Shown in pieces: positions 52,950 through 63,501 of a stretch of 64,000 nt of DNA. Under the pieces are notes generated by a model, which did no database searches, was not told where the DNA came from, and was given only the letters and a program-made list of their open reading frames with translations. Made by a program: the position numbers and the translations under genes. Source of the stretch: Toxorhynchites rutilus septentrionalis (taxonomy: Eukaryota; Arthropoda; Insecta; Diptera; Culicidae); assembly GCF_029784135.1 (NCBI RefSeq), contig NC_073746.1, positions 101,696,515 to 101,760,514 of the forward strand, in the 5' to 3' direction. How positions within the stretch are numbered: the stretch's first letter is position 1; each line of letters opens with the position of its first letter.

Positions 52950-55900
52950 CATTTTTTTTTTGGCAGACTTATCTCACTTCTTAACTAGGCGAACCTAGCC
53001 AGAATTTTCACCTGCCCCCGGGCTTCTGAATGCCAAAGGGGGACTAGGCTCTGCGGAATGCACGTATCTGCATGCTCGTGCTGTTTCAGTCCTGACCGAG
53101 AAATTGTCGGACAATCGCGCAGGTGCTAAGGATGACCGACTTTTGGATGCCGGCCAATTCCTTCTCCATGTTCAACACCTTTAGCGCTTCCAGAAGTGTC
53201 TTCGGGACAATTCCAGTTCCAGAGAGAACGACTGGAACAATTCTTGGGACCTCCCTTAGCCCCCACAGTTCCTTGAGCTCCACGGCCAATGGTCGGTACT
53301 TGCAGATTTTGCGACCGTAGGTCTCCTCCAGATTCTGGTTCAGTGGAATAGCGACATCGATGATGGTGACTTTGCGGTCGCTCTTGTCGTAAACCATTAT
53401 ATCTGGACGGTTGTGGTGGATCGAGAGGTCGGTCAGAACAGTGCGATCCCAGTACAGCTTGAAACGGTCATTTTCCAGGACAGGTGCAGGCAGGTACCGG
53501 TAGTTTGGTACGTTGTCTTCCAGTAGAGCACATTGGAGCGCCAGTTGTCGATGAACAATACGGGCCACGTTGTTGTGGCGCTCGGTGTAGGCTGCGTTGG
53601 CCAAAACGGGACAGCCTCCCATAATGTGCTCTATGTTTTCACCTGGTTGATGGCACATCCGGCAAATGTCATCAACGTCTTGATGCCAGACGTACCGCCT
53701 GCAGTTTCTCGTCGGCATTATCCTGTCCTGGATGGCTATCATGTCGGCTTCTACTACTGAAGAGAGTTCACCACTCGTTAGCCACAGATTAGATGCGGCC
53801 TTGTCGACGTGTGGCCGGTCCAGTTGATGGGAGTGGGCACCATGCACTGCCTTCTGCTTCCAAGCTGCAATCTTCTCCTCCACTGTCTGCAGATTGCAGT
53901 TGAGTTGGTACTCCGCTTGCGCCAAGTGCAGAGCGCTGTATCCTCTGTCGGCGGCGCAGACAGCCCGGTATAGCGCGTTTTGGTTGGCGCGTTCTGCGAA
54001 GTACTCGCGCAGTTGTCGTACCTGGGCAACACACAGTGCAGATATGTCGACTATTCCAAGTCCCCCTTCTTTGCGTGGCAGTGAAACTCTCTCCAGTGCC
54101 GATTGAGGATGGTGCATTCCGGCCTTTTTGAATGCTTTCCTCATCCTCCTCTCAAGGTCCTCTAGGTCAGTTTTGCTCCATTTGACTACACCAAAACTGA
54201 AGGTCAGCAGGGGAACCGCGAATGTGTTGATCGCGCGTACCTTGTTCCCCGCGTTGAGGAAAGTCCTCAGGACACAGTTCACTCGACTCAAGAACTTGTC
54301 TCGCAGCTTCGTCTTGATGTTGGAGTGGCGAATCCCGGTGAGCTGTCGGAATCCAAAATATTTATAGGATTCGCCACGAACCATATCTCTTATGAACTCG
54401 CCGTCATAGACCTCGTAACCTCCGGATTCGGTAAGCTGCCCTTTCAGCAGATGGACACAGCGGCACTTGTCGAGGCCGAACTCCATGCAGATGTCCCTGC
54501 TTATGTCTTCGACAACCCGGATAGCTACACCTAGACGCTGACGTGAATCAGCGTAGACCTTGAGATCATCCATGTAGAAGGTATGGGTCACTTCTTCGTG
54601 GGCGCCGTCGCCATACCTTATTTTATAGCCATGACCGTTTCTATTGAGCGTCCTACTGAGGGGGTTCAGTGCCAGACAAAACCAAAGCGGGCTGAAAGAG
54701 TCGCCTTGGAATATCCCCCTCTTTATCTGCAGCGTTCTAGACTGCAACACATTTTCCCCATCACTGAGGTGCAGAGACGTGCTCCACTGCCTCATCGCAT
54801 GCTGCAGGAACCTAACGACGACGGGATCAATTTTGTAGAGCTCCAATACCCGGACGAGAAACGAGTGAGGTATGGAGTCATAAGCCTTCCTGTAATCGAT
54901 GTAGGCCATACTTAGGTTCCGCTGGTTATATACCGCCTGGCCGACTATGGCTGCGTCGATGATGGCCTGGTCTTTGCAGCCATGCGTATTTTTCCTGCAT
55001 CCTTTCTGCTCTTCTGCGATGATGTGATGCTGTTCGCAGTGAGCAGAAACTTTGGCGGTAATTATGCTGCTCAGTATTTTGTACAGACTCGATAGGCACG
55101 TTATCGGTCTGTACTTTGATGGGTTCAATGTGTTGCTGTCTTTCGGGAGGAGGAATGTGACGCCACGAGTGGCGAATTCAGGAAGGTTGTGTGGGTCACG
55201 TAGCACCTTGTTGAAGCACTCAGCTATCTTTGGATGTGCGACGGTCAGCTTCTTGTGCCAAAAGTTCTGGACACCATCGGGGCCCGGTGCTGCCCAGTTC
55301 CTCAGGTACCGCGAGGCTTCGCGGACATCGTTCTCTCCGACGATGATAGCTGGCATCTCTCCAATTTCACCACAACTCTCCTCCTCCCGTCTTAACCACA
55401 TTTGCCCGTCGCGATGTTCTACTGGGATCTCCCAAATACCAGCCCAGAAGTTCGTCACATCGCTAATATCTGGCAAACCTTCGCGGTAGTCGGGCTTCTC
55501 GTCGCTAATGTGGTCGTAGAACGCTTTCTCGTTATCTCTGAACATCCGATTTTGTTCCTGGCGCTTTGCAGAGTCAGAGTAACGTTTCAGCCGTTTTGTA
55601 AGGACGCTCAATTGCTGTACCAGTGTGTCGAGTTTTTCCGTCAGCTGGTGAGCTCCCAGCTGGCGAAGTTCAGTAGGCCGCACGATCACAGCAACTTGGC
55701 GACATAATTTCACCGATCTGCTGCCTCTTTTGTAGGCCATCAGTCTTCCAATTGCGGCGCGCTTGTTTAGGATCCGTTGCTCCAATCTCCTTCGCCATGG
55801 AGGCTCACGCCTTTCACGGAGATGTTGGAGCAGTCCGCCTCTTGGCCTAATACGGTATCCTAAACTTTTGGCGGTCGCCACAGCAGCACAGTAAACTTTC

Positions 55901-57015
55901 AGTTGCAGCTTCTCCATGTTCTCAGCATCAACCAAGTGCAGCGGAAGAACGTGCTCGTTCATGAGCTTTACTGCACTTGTCAGCCTGCGGGAATGCTGCA
56001 ACTTCGGGATCCTGGGGCGCGACAAAGGGTCCGTGTCGCGGAACTGTGAGATCGCCTCGTCGTAATGGAAGACCAGATCGCGTAGTAGTTGTTGATCTGG
56101 CTGTGGATCTTCCGGCTCATGGGGTTGTTGTACTGTGGCCTCCACTGGTGCTGATTCGCGTGCCCCACTCGCGAATGAATTGCTCAGCCGTACTGAACTT
56201 CGTCTCGACACATCGCTTGCTCTGCTTGTTCTGGAGCTTAGTTCTCTCTGCATCTGCTGCTTGATCTCGTCGACTTGCGTTTGGGAGAGCATATTGTTGC
56301 GTACAATCGCTCTACGCCTCGCGTTCATCGCGTTTTGGTCAAGCCTCCCGACGAACTCTGGATACGCTTCCTCGAACATTGCGAGTATTCGAGGGCGACC
56401 GCTCATGTCCGTCTCCAAAGCAGTGCAGATGTAATAGGCGCGGATCACGAATTCGTTCATTTCGTGTGTCCACATGATCCGTCGCCTAGTAGTACCCACA
56501 AGTGTGGACGACTGTCGTCTGACAGTCGCAACACGCCTCGTAGGCGCAGCGTTTCGTTGGTGATGTCGATGGCTGCTGTTTCCGTGTGGCGGTAGCTCTT
56601 CGGGTTGAACCCGGCTGGTGGCCCGCTCTTGCACATCGCCCTCCAGCCGCTGGCCGCTCGCTCTTACGCCCGTTCCAGGACCAGCTCCAGTTCGGGGACC
56701 CTCCTCGGGCGATCGCATTCTGAGTATTCTTCGTGAACGTAGCTCCATTTTCTGGGTGTATCTCCTTTGCCCGGGAGACAGCGGGTTGGCAAGGCCTCCA
56801 TGACCCGGGAGGCCTTCCCCGGGAGAGATATAGTGCTGTGACTCGCTCGCACCCGCTCACTTAGCCACTTTCGACACCCGTTCTCGGAGCCAAGACCAGG
56901 TGTGTGTTTCCAGTTCACACCCGATCTAAAAATGTCGTCATATGATCTTCGTGGAGGCGTGAGATAGGAACATTTGAGACCAACAGGTAGGCTCCTACCC
57001 TAGTGTTGATCCCCA
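52950..57015 (-). mobile_element. R4/Dong-like non-LTR retrotransposon, apparently full length
   Basis: A single long ORF (53086-56748) flanked by a GC-rich 5' UTR (to about 57015) and a 3' UTR of about 130 nt ending in an A-rich segment next to the (TA)n tract. The 5' side abuts the tail of another LINE ending AAAAAAAAATATAT. Single ORF, Myb-like N-terminus, central RT and C-terminal restriction-like endonuclease are the layout of site-selective non-LTR elements (R2/R4/Dong group). Exact ends were not determined. Confidence 0.82.
53086..56748 (-). CDS. Single-ORF reverse transcriptase/restriction-like endonuclease, 1220 aa
   Basis: Replication protein of the non-LTR element: nicks the target and reverse transcribes element RNA onto it. 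Order: Arg-rich N-terminus; a Myb-like segment from RRRIMWTHEMNEFV to RRRAIVRNNML (about residues 88-152); RT with FLLPKDSNTLNPSKYRPITC, AYIDYRKAYDSIPHS (catalytic Asp), IKRGIFQGDSFSPLWF and FYMDDLKVYA (catalytic YMDD at 725-728); a thumb region; a CCHC knuckle CRMCHQPGENIEHIMGGC (C1029, C1032, H1041, C1046); and the restriction-like endonuclease core RPDIMVYDKSDRKVTIIDVA (Asp 1116, Asp 1131, Lys 1127). All key residues are present and the frame has no stop, so the copy may be active or recently inserted. The ATG is the first in frame with a GC-rich leader. R4/Dong placement is from layout and motif style. Confidence 0.9.
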   Translation of the reverse strand: MELRSRRILRMRSPEEGPRTGAGPGTGVRASGQRLEGDVQERATSRVQPEELPPHGNSSHRHHQRNAAPTRRVATVRRQSSTLVGTTRRRIMWTHEMNEFVIRAYYICTALETDMSGRPRILAMFEEAYPEFVGRLDQNAMNARRRAIVRNNMLSQTQVDEIKQQMQRELSSRTSRASDVSRRSSVRLSNSFASGARESAPVEATVQQPHEPEDPQPDQQLLRDLVFHYDEAISQFRDTDPLSRPRIPKLQHSRRLTSAVKLMNEHVLPLHLVDAENMEKLQLKVYCAAVATAKSLGYRIRPRGGLLQHLRERREPPWRRRLEQRILNKRAAIGRLMAYKRGSRSVKLCRQVAVIVRPTELRQLGAHQLTEKLDTLVQQLSVLTKRLKRYSDSAKRQEQNRMFRDNEKAFYDHISDEKPDYREGLPDISDVTNFWAGIWEIPVEHRDGQMWLRREEESCGEIGEMPAIIVGENDVREASRYLRNWAAPGPDGVQNFWHKKLTVAHPKIAECFNKVLRDPHNLPEFATRGVTFLLPKDSNTLNPSKYRPITCLSSLYKILSSIITAKVSAHCEQHHIIAEEQKGCRKNTHGCKDQAIIDAAIVGQAVYNQRNLSMAYIDYRKAYDSIPHSFLVRVLELYKIDPVVVRFLQHAMRQWSTSLHLSDGENVLQSRTLQIKRGIFQGDSFSPLWFCLALNPLSRTLNRNGHGYKIRYGDGAHEEVTHTFYMDDLKVYADSRQRLGVAIRVVEDISRDICMEFGLDKCRCVHLLKGQLTESGGYEVYDGEFIRDMVRGESYKYFGFRQLTGIRHSNIKTKLRDKFLSRVNCVLRTFLNAGNKVRAINTFAVPLLTFSFGVVKWSKTDLEDLERRMRKAFKKAGMHHPQSALERVSLPRKEGGLGIVDISALCVAQVRQLREYFAERANQNALYRAVCAADRGYSALHLAQAEYQLNCNLQTVEEKIAAWKQKAVHGAHSHQLDRPHVDKAASNLWLTSGELSSVVEADMIAIQDRIMPTRNCRRYVWHQDVDDICRMCHQPGENIEHIMGGCPVLANAAYTERHNNVARIVHRQLALQCALLEDNVPNYRYLPAPVLENDRFKLYWDRTVLTDLSIHHNRPDIMVYDKSDRKVTIIDVAIPLNQNLEETYGRKICKYRPLAVELKELWGLREVPRIVPVVLSGTGIVPKTLLEALKVLNMEKELAGIQKSVILSTCAIVRQFLGQD

Positions 57016-57029
57016 TTTGAGAAGAATAT

Positions 57030-57608
57030 ATTTTTTTTTGTCGGTGTATAAATTCTTTATTTTTCCAGAGGTTAAAAAACAGTAATTACAAAATAATTAT
57101 TCTAAACTTCGTTTCTCAGCTCGAATTATAGTGAATCTACATCAATAGCATTATTACTGTGCATAATAAAGATGACGTATTTCAAAAACATTTTCAAAAT
57201 TAGAATTTTTGTTGTTGTTGGTATATTCCTTAACTGAGGTCGTAACAAATCTGCTATCTCGAGTCTGCGCCATCCACCAAGCAGCACCGTTATTTTCCGT
57301 TGCAGTATTCTCCATGCTAGCTCTACTCGTACGCATTCGCTGAGTTTATGCTGCAAAGTTTCACAACTAGTGTTACAAAACGCACAATTTTCATCATCGG
57401 CTCTGTTCATACGGTACATCAGTTTTCTATGTTCGAGTTTTTCGTTGATCAGCAAGAAAAGGGTACTTCGCTCACTCGAGTTCAGTTGTCGAGCCGTTAT
57501 GTTCGTCCATATTTTTTTCCAGTCTGCCGCTGGATACTCACGAGAAACCTTTGGGATTTCCGTTTGTGCGATGAAATAGTTGTGAATAGTATCGGCGGAG
57601 GGATTCAA
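57030..57608 (-). mobile_element. 3' end of another LINE (zinc-binding C-terminus)
   Basis: The frame 57608-57126 reads WKKIWTNITARQLNSSERST, INEKLEHRKLMYRM, then CAFCNTSCETLQHKLSEC (CCHC-type zf-RVT region) and VELAWRILQRKI. This is the C-terminal domain found after the RT in several LINE ORF2 proteins. The 3' UTR has AATAAA-like text and a tail AAAAAAAAATATAT near 57025-57040, where the R4-like element begins. 5' truncated; no RT left. Clade not determined. Confidence 0.68.
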
Positions 57609-57609
57609 T

Positions 57610-57774
57610 CAATAATTTAATCAATACAAACAAATATTTACTAAGTCAGCGGTAGTCCCACGTTAACCTTGCGGTTATATCATAGATATAACCCACCCAT
57701 TTTTTTCAGGAACTTCGTTTCTTTTACTAACGCAATCGTATATAGTAATGCAACTACTAAAAAATATTGACATA
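57610..57774. other. Spacer
   Basis: Short AT-rich spacer between LINE and DD37E element. Nothing recognised. Confidence 0.4.
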
Positions 57775-59067
57775 AAGGGTGTGTCACATCAAATTGCATC
57801 ACGGAAAAAAACGCTGTAGAAATTTAATTTTTAGGAATTATATCTTCAGCTTTCGCTTATAATCAGATAAGAGTGTATAGAGTGGCCATGCTTCACTGTC
57901 AATTTTTCGTAAATTTGGAAAAATGTCGTCGAACGAAAAAGAGCGTCGTGAATTAATCCTGTGCACTCTTTTCGAGAATCCGGAGTTGTCACATCGGGAC
58001 ATCGGAAAGATGCTGGGAATCGTCCAATCCACGGTCAGCAGAGTACTAAAACGATACTTCGAGAACCCAACCATCGGCCGGAAGGTGAAGAACGGCAAAA
58101 ATGGATGCTCCGTCAGTGAAAAAGATCACAAGCGCGTAGTTAAGCAGTTTAGACGTGATCCGAGAAGTTCGGTCCGGGATGTCGCCAATAAGCTGAATTT
58201 GTCAAGTTCATTCGTCCAGCGGACCAAGCAGCGGGAGGGCCTGCTTACATACAAGGTTCAGAAGGCTCCTAACCGCGACGAAAGGCAAAACATGGTGGGG
58301 AAGACGCGAGCCCGGAAGCTGTACACCGAAATGCTGACGAAGCCGCATTGCCTGGTAATGGACGACGAAACCTACGTCAAAGCGGACTTTCGTCAGCTGC
58401 CGGGCCTGTTGTTCTTCTCCGCAGAGGACAAATTCAGCGTTCCGGAGAAGATTCGCAAGCAGAAACTATCCAAGTTTGCCAAAAAGTACATGGTGTGGCA
58501 AGCGATCTGCTCTTGCGGAAAGCGGAGCGCCCCCTTCGTGATGACCGGCACGGTAAACGGGCAGGTTTACCTTAAGGAGTGCCTACAGAAGCGCTTACTA
58601 CCACTATTGAAGCAGCACGAGGGCCCGACCATCTTCTGGCCGGATCTCGCTTCGTGCCACTATTCAAAGGACGTGTTGGAGTGGTACGAAGCCAACGGGG
58701 TCACCTTCGTGCCAAAGGAAATGAACCCGCCCAACGCGCCGGAGCTTCGCCCAATAGAGAAATATTGGGCGATTATGAAGCAGGCCCTCCGGAAGAACCC
58801 AAAAGTTGTCAAATCGGAGGCGGACTTCAAGAAAAAATGGATTTCTGTTCAAAAAAACTACAACCTGACGTTGTACAGAACCTTATGGACGGGGTAAAGA
58901 GGAAGGTGCGAGCATACGGGCTTAGGCTCGAAGTATGAATAAAAAGAAAATGCCAAAAGTTGTTTAATAGTTTTTATTTTACTGTTTAAAATTTTCAAAA
59001 GGATCGGTCTACTGGGCGAATTTCCACAGCATTTTTTCCGTGATGCAATTTGATGTGACACACCCTT
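57775..59067 (+). mobile_element. DD37E (ITmD37E-type) Tc1/mariner transposon, copy 2, intact
   Basis: Begins AAGGGTGTGTCACATCAAAT and ends with its complement at 59067; TA flanks both sides (57773-57774 and 59068-59069). Length 1293 bp, one uninterrupted transposase frame on the plus strand. Opposite orientation to copy 1 at 21.9-23.2 kb. Intact ends, target duplication and coding frame mean it could be autonomous. Confidence 0.95.
57923..58897 (+). CDS. DD37E transposase, 324 aa, intact
   Basis: Binds the inverted repeats and moves the element by cut-and-paste. Tandem helix-turn-helix motifs: ELSHRDIGKMLGIVQSTVSR (about 21-40) and SVRDVANKLNLSSSFVQR (83-100). Catalytic core: VMDDETY (Asp 148), IFWPDLASCHYS (Asp 241) and RPIEKYW (Glu 279); 37 residues lie between Asp 241 and Glu 279, defining DD37E. 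The C-terminus ends LYRTLWTG. About 12 residue differences from copy 1 outside the scrambled segment, so the two are recent relatives. The start MSSNEKERRE lies 148 nt inside the left TIR, as in copy 1. No stop or frameshift was seen; activity not demonstrated. Confidence 0.95.
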   Translation: MSSNEKERRELILCTLFENPELSHRDIGKMLGIVQSTVSRVLKRYFENPTIGRKVKNGKNGCSVSEKDHKRVVKQFRRDPRSSVRDVANKLNLSSSFVQRTKQREGLLTYKVQKAPNRDERQNMVGKTRARKLYTEMLTKPHCLVMDDETYVKADFRQLPGLLFFSAEDKFSVPEKIRKQKLSKFAKKYMVWQAICSCGKRSAPFVMTGTVNGQVYLKECLQKRLLPLLKQHEGPTIFWPDLASCHYSKDVLEWYEANGVTFVPKEMNPPNAPELRPIEKYWAIMKQALRKNPKVVKSEADFKKKWISVQKNYNLTLYRTLWTG

Positions 59068-59069
59068 TA

Positions 59070-59609
59070 TCATAGCATGAAAAATTAGCGTTCCTACAGA
59101 ATTAGAGTGCCTTCATCCAAGTTATGAATCACAGAATCTCACAAAATCATGTTATATTTGTTCAGAATTTGAAATTTCTTTTATCGTGTCGTGATTTTAA
59201 ATCCCGACACTTTTTTAATCTTCCGGATTTCAAGGACACTTTCGCTTTTAATTCCGGCCACGTGTTTTCTTTGCATTTCTTTAAGAGGAATTATTTATTA
59301 GTTATTGTTCAACTTATTAACGCGTGCGTCATAAGAAGAGGGACTAAATGGAAACACGTTTGGTACAAAAGTGTTTTATTATTTCAATTATTTATTGTAT
59401 TTTCCCAAGATGGCGCCATATATACAGCCATTCCATGCCAGACCGATGTAGTGGTTCTCAGATTTCGTGAAAAGTGGTAGTTTTGTTCTTTATCACAAAA
59501 CATTAGACTCGTATTTTTTTATTTTTTTTTCAGTAGGGTGACCATTTCCATTTTAGGGTTGTCCGAAAAATCAAATTTTTCCTCGTTTTTCCAAAAATGA
59601 CTTTTTTCA
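59070..59609. other. No gene recognised
   Basis: AT-rich. 59185-59280 contains CCCGACAC / TTCCGGATTTC phrases similar in style to 36.6-36.9 and 61.6-61.9 kb, possibly a dispersed repeat. Confidence 0.35.
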
Positions 59610-59925
59610 AAAATTCATAACTTTTGAACTACTAAACCGAATCAGATGATCGGCATATCAAATTAAAGCCAATCACTTGCAGAAAATTCGAATACTGTTT
59701 TAGTTATTATTGATTGTATTTGTTTTTTATAGTTTTCATAGTCTCGGGAACAAAGACGCTATATTTTTTTATATTTTTTATGGAAAGCTGAGGATTTTTC
59801 ACATAACATATCTCGAAACCAAGGAGGCGTTTTTTTTTTGGTTACAGTTATTAATGAAAAACTGAAATCCAAAATGGCCGCCACTAAAAGATGGCGCCAT
59901 ATTTGTTTTCCAAACCCCATCAATA

Positions 59926-60376
59926 CAGGGAAACTTCGATATAACGTACCCTCGTTATAACGTACCCTCGCTATAACGTCACTCGATATAACGTACATTT
60001 TACCTCGATATAACGTACACATTTCCAAAGAGTAAAGGAAAAAAAAAACATTTTTTTTTCTAATAGAACAATGAATTATTTGTATTGTGATGCTAAAACA
60101 AGTTTTGTACCTTCAATCAATCCTGAAATACAGCTGGTTTTGTGATTCCGGATTCTAAATTAATCAAGCTTTAATCAACAGTACGAAGGGAAAAATCATG
60201 AGAAAAGCTGGCTTCGTCTTCTGATTGAAGTTATTCATTAACTTGACTAAAACAGCAACACAATAATGGATTATAGACTACGTTTGTGAGTACTATATTA
60301 TGCTTCGATATAACGTACAATTCGAGACAACGTACAATTTTGAAAGTAAAATGTACGTTATATCGAAGTTTACCTG
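59926..60376. mobile_element. Pogo/Tigger-like MITE, 451 bp
   Basis: Terminal inverted repeats CAGGGAAACTTCGATATAAC (left) and the complement of CAGGTAAACTTCGATATAAC (right), one mismatch over 24 bp, flanked by TA (59924-59925 and 60377-60378). Sub-terminal copies of TCGATATAACGTAC are repeated four or five times on the left and at least twice on the right. No coding sequence. CAG-starting ends with TA target duplication fit the pogo/Tigger branch of Tc1/mariner. Confidence 0.85.
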
Positions 60377-60891
60377 TATGAGTATCAAATGAAAGGGCTT
60401 GACTAGTAGAATACAGTTATTGATGAAAAATATAAAGATGGCGGCCACTACAAAATAGCAGATTACACCTTTTTTCAAAACCCCATCAATATGGGTATCA
60501 AACGAAAGAGATTGACTAGTAAAACGCGGTTATTTATGAAAATGAAAATCCAAAATGGGCTACAGTTTTGAAAACAAAATATATGGCGCCATTTTGTGAT
60601 GGTGGCCATTTTGGATTTGCATTGTTCATAAATAACGGTGTTTTAATAGATAGTCCTTTTCGTTTGATACCCATATTGTTGGAGTTCTGAGAAAATATGT
60701 AATCCATCATTTTGTAGCGACCGCCATCTTGGATTTACATTTTTCATCAATAATTGTATTCTACTAGTCAACCGCTTTCATTTGATATCCATATTGACGC
60801 AGTTTGAAAAAAAATATACATGGTGCCATTTTGTATTCCAATTTTTCATAAATTTGTTCCACTAGTTAAGCCCTTTCGTTTGATACCTATA

Positions 60892-61290
60892 TTATTTATT
60901 ATCTATTATTTATTTATTATTATTGTTTCGTCATTTGACATCTAGGTCTTTATGAATCTTACTTATACTAAATTAAAAATTAAACAGGGCACACGGATAA
61001 TAAACGCTGACAAAATGAACCAGTTGATACATTAAAATCAAACAAACTATAAGCTACATAAAGACGTCTACAAATAAAATTAATAAAATCATGGGAGCCA
61101 TACCGCGTATTTCTGGGTGTAGTATGAATGAGTTGCCTAGATCTCAGAACTCGTTCAGGAGCGTAAATGCGCATGCGACTCAGTAACTCCGAACTGTCAA
61201 TTTCAGCCCGGAGGATCTTCGTTGTTCGTTGATTGACAGCACGCCGAATTTGAAGGGGTTTAATACGCAGCAGTGCGCATCGGTCCTCAT
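60892..61290 (-). mobile_element. 5'-truncated LINE 3' end
   Basis: The minus strand reads NEDRCALLRIKPLQIRRAVN, RMRIYAPERVLRSRQLIHTT, RNTRYGSHDFINFICRR and LFDFNVSTGSFCQRL, the C-terminal signature of CR1/Jockey-type LINE polyproteins. The 3' UTR ends in an AATAATAAATAAATAATAG-type simple repeat (about 60896-60935). Inserted into one arm of the inverted array: unit text stops at CCTATATT and resumes at ATTGATGGGG. Confidence 0.72.
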
Positions 61291-61480
61291 TGATGGGGTT
61301 AAGAGAAAATATGAAATTCGCCATTTTGTAGCGGCCGCAAATTTGGATTTTCCAGATCATGAAATACGCAGTTTTATAATGACTGCAGAGATAAAGGTGT
61401 GTTTTAAATTTCAGATCAATCGGTCAATGGGGAGGGGATTAAATTTATATTAATGTGGGACAGCGCTACAGACAAAGTCA

Positions 61481-63228
61481 CAAAGTTACCCACGTACATA
61501 CAAACGGGTCATATAATCGCATATAATCATATAATTGCGGTTTCCCGGATCGAAAATCTTTGCTCCACACTCCATACTCCATACTGAGGCTTCTAACATA
61601 CCCTTATGCAACTCCTTCAATGAGAAATTTAATCATCAACGTTTGATCCGTCCGGATTTAAAATCATATTCTGAATATCCTTTTTATTCCGGACATGGGT
61701 TTGTGAAAATCACATTGATTATCGATTTTCGACATTTTTTTGTTAATAGCTAGGTACTATGTTTGACACTAAACTAAATTGTCACAATAGTAACTATCAG
61801 TCACATTAATTCAACATGAAAAAAAGTCATGGTTTATGGCATGATATTGAATGTAATGATAAAGTGTCCGGATTAAACAGCGTCTGGATTCAAAAGCATC
61901 ACTGTATCGTCAGAGGATTCTGGCAGAGTTTCCTTGAGCATTTCATTGACTCCAAATTTCGCTTCGCGTTACGGTCTATAACATCTTGTATCTTGCATCC
62001 TAATAATTTTAGAGCATAACACACCGTGGGTTTGGAGTTATTCAATAACGAATAGTATATCCAACTTCATGATATTTTGAAAACTAGCTTATTCGTGATG
62101 AATTCAAGCCTATATGACCTCGTTGACGTAACCCGGATACGTTCCGGATCAGGTTTCCGAGGGGAGTAACCTCTTCATGATCAGAACCAGAACCAACACG
62201 CGACAAATCGAACTTCATGATTTGTCAAAACTAGCACATTGATGAACACTTCGAGGGTATTTGACCACATTAGGATAACCTGGATGGCCTCCAGATGGTC
62301 GGCAGCTCAAACTCAATATCGGGATATAAGAAGGGTACGACTACTTCTTTAGGTGGTTTAGATCAGAATTGATATTCTCAATCCCTTGAATTATCATTAT
62401 CATAGGTGAAGAAATCAGTGTACTCCGTGCACATTACACTCGAAAATAACAAAAAAAAATGGAAGATTATTTTAACCCAAACGATATGTTATGAATTTTT
62501 TCGCTAACAATTTTCCAAACTAACGTTAAAAATACTTTCCAACGAAACATTTCATAACATTTTGTGACCTGAGCACCAGTACCTTTTAAAAACAATTGAT
62601 TATAGATCGAACAAAACATTTCGAAAATATTTAAGTTTTTTTCTGAAAATGATGACCAATTTGCCCCCGATTTACGGTAACACATTTTCTGCAAATGGTA
62701 CAAAAATCATGAATGTAATTTGTGTCTAATAATGATTCTATATTATTAACAAAGTTTTCGCAGAAATACTCCAAACTTATAGAGAAATAGTTATATAAAA
62801 ACTATGTGTTCAAAGCATTTAAATAACATCAAAACTACGTTGGTGAAGCGTAAATGGCTTCATGGATGAATTATTTTGACGTTTGTTTTGCGTCAATACT
62901 AGGTGCAGAATGTCGAATGTCGAATGTCGAATTACGATCGATTCGCGTAATTTCTATATCGATTGAGTCGCGAAATCCAATCGGATTCCGGAAAAAGGAT
63001 GATTTTTTGTACACCTTTTTTTCTCCGTGACAAGCTTGTCCATTTGTTCATCTCCGTTTCCTTTCTAATTTGAGCATTTAGTATATTGTTTGTTATACTG
63101 TTTGGCATTAGCAGACAGTGTGCGCTTTAATGTAGATTCTCAACAAGCCCAATCTGCTCAGTTGCCACAGAGCTTATATACTAAACATAATGATCACAAT
63201 AAAACAACGAAAAATATACAATTCAACT
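61481..63228. other. Intergenic, no gene recognised
   Basis: Includes a short TCGAATG tandem (about 62911-62932), a phrase TGACCAATTTGCCCCCGATT near 62650 that resembles the right terminus of family C, and CGGATT-containing text (61650-61890) similar to 36.6 and 59.2 kb. No gene seen. The right end is the 3' flank of cuticle gene 4. Confidence 0.4.
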
Positions 63229-63501
63229 TTTATTTCCATATTCATTAGTTGGATAATCGTCCACCGGATGGGAAGGAAAATCACAGTCTTACGTTTATCA
63301 TTGGGTTTTCTTTTGGATACATTCCAATACTCAAAGCAACAAAGTGGTAAGATGTTGGGGTGAAGTTAAATAACGGATTAACTAACATAAATACACACAA
63401 ATGCTCACGAGCAATGGGATTACGTTTTCAGCTATCGACTACTCAAAAAAATACTTAACTAATCTTGTAAACGTCTCAAAACAACCAAATTACCACCCCC
63501 T

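Larger units (their letters stand above)
59610..61480. repeat. Inverted array of about 165-bp units centred on GGCGCC
   Basis: Units contain AAAATGGC(C/G)GCCACTA, CCCCATCAATATGGGTATCA and TTGACTAGTAGAATACAG. To the left of GGCGCC at 60585-60590 they run forward (at about 59860, 60380 and 60480); to the right they run inverted (CATTTTGGATTTGC at 60610, CGTTTGATACCCATATTG at 60661, GCCATCTTGGATTTACAT at 60723). Each arm has been invaded: a MITE at 59926-60376 on the left and a LINE end at about 60892-61290 on the right. Confidence 0.8.

Noticed and set aside
53123..56860. Many open frames antisense to or overlapping the 1220-aa retrotransposon ORF
   Set aside because: GC-rich coding DNA leaves opposite frames open; none shows a recognisable domain.
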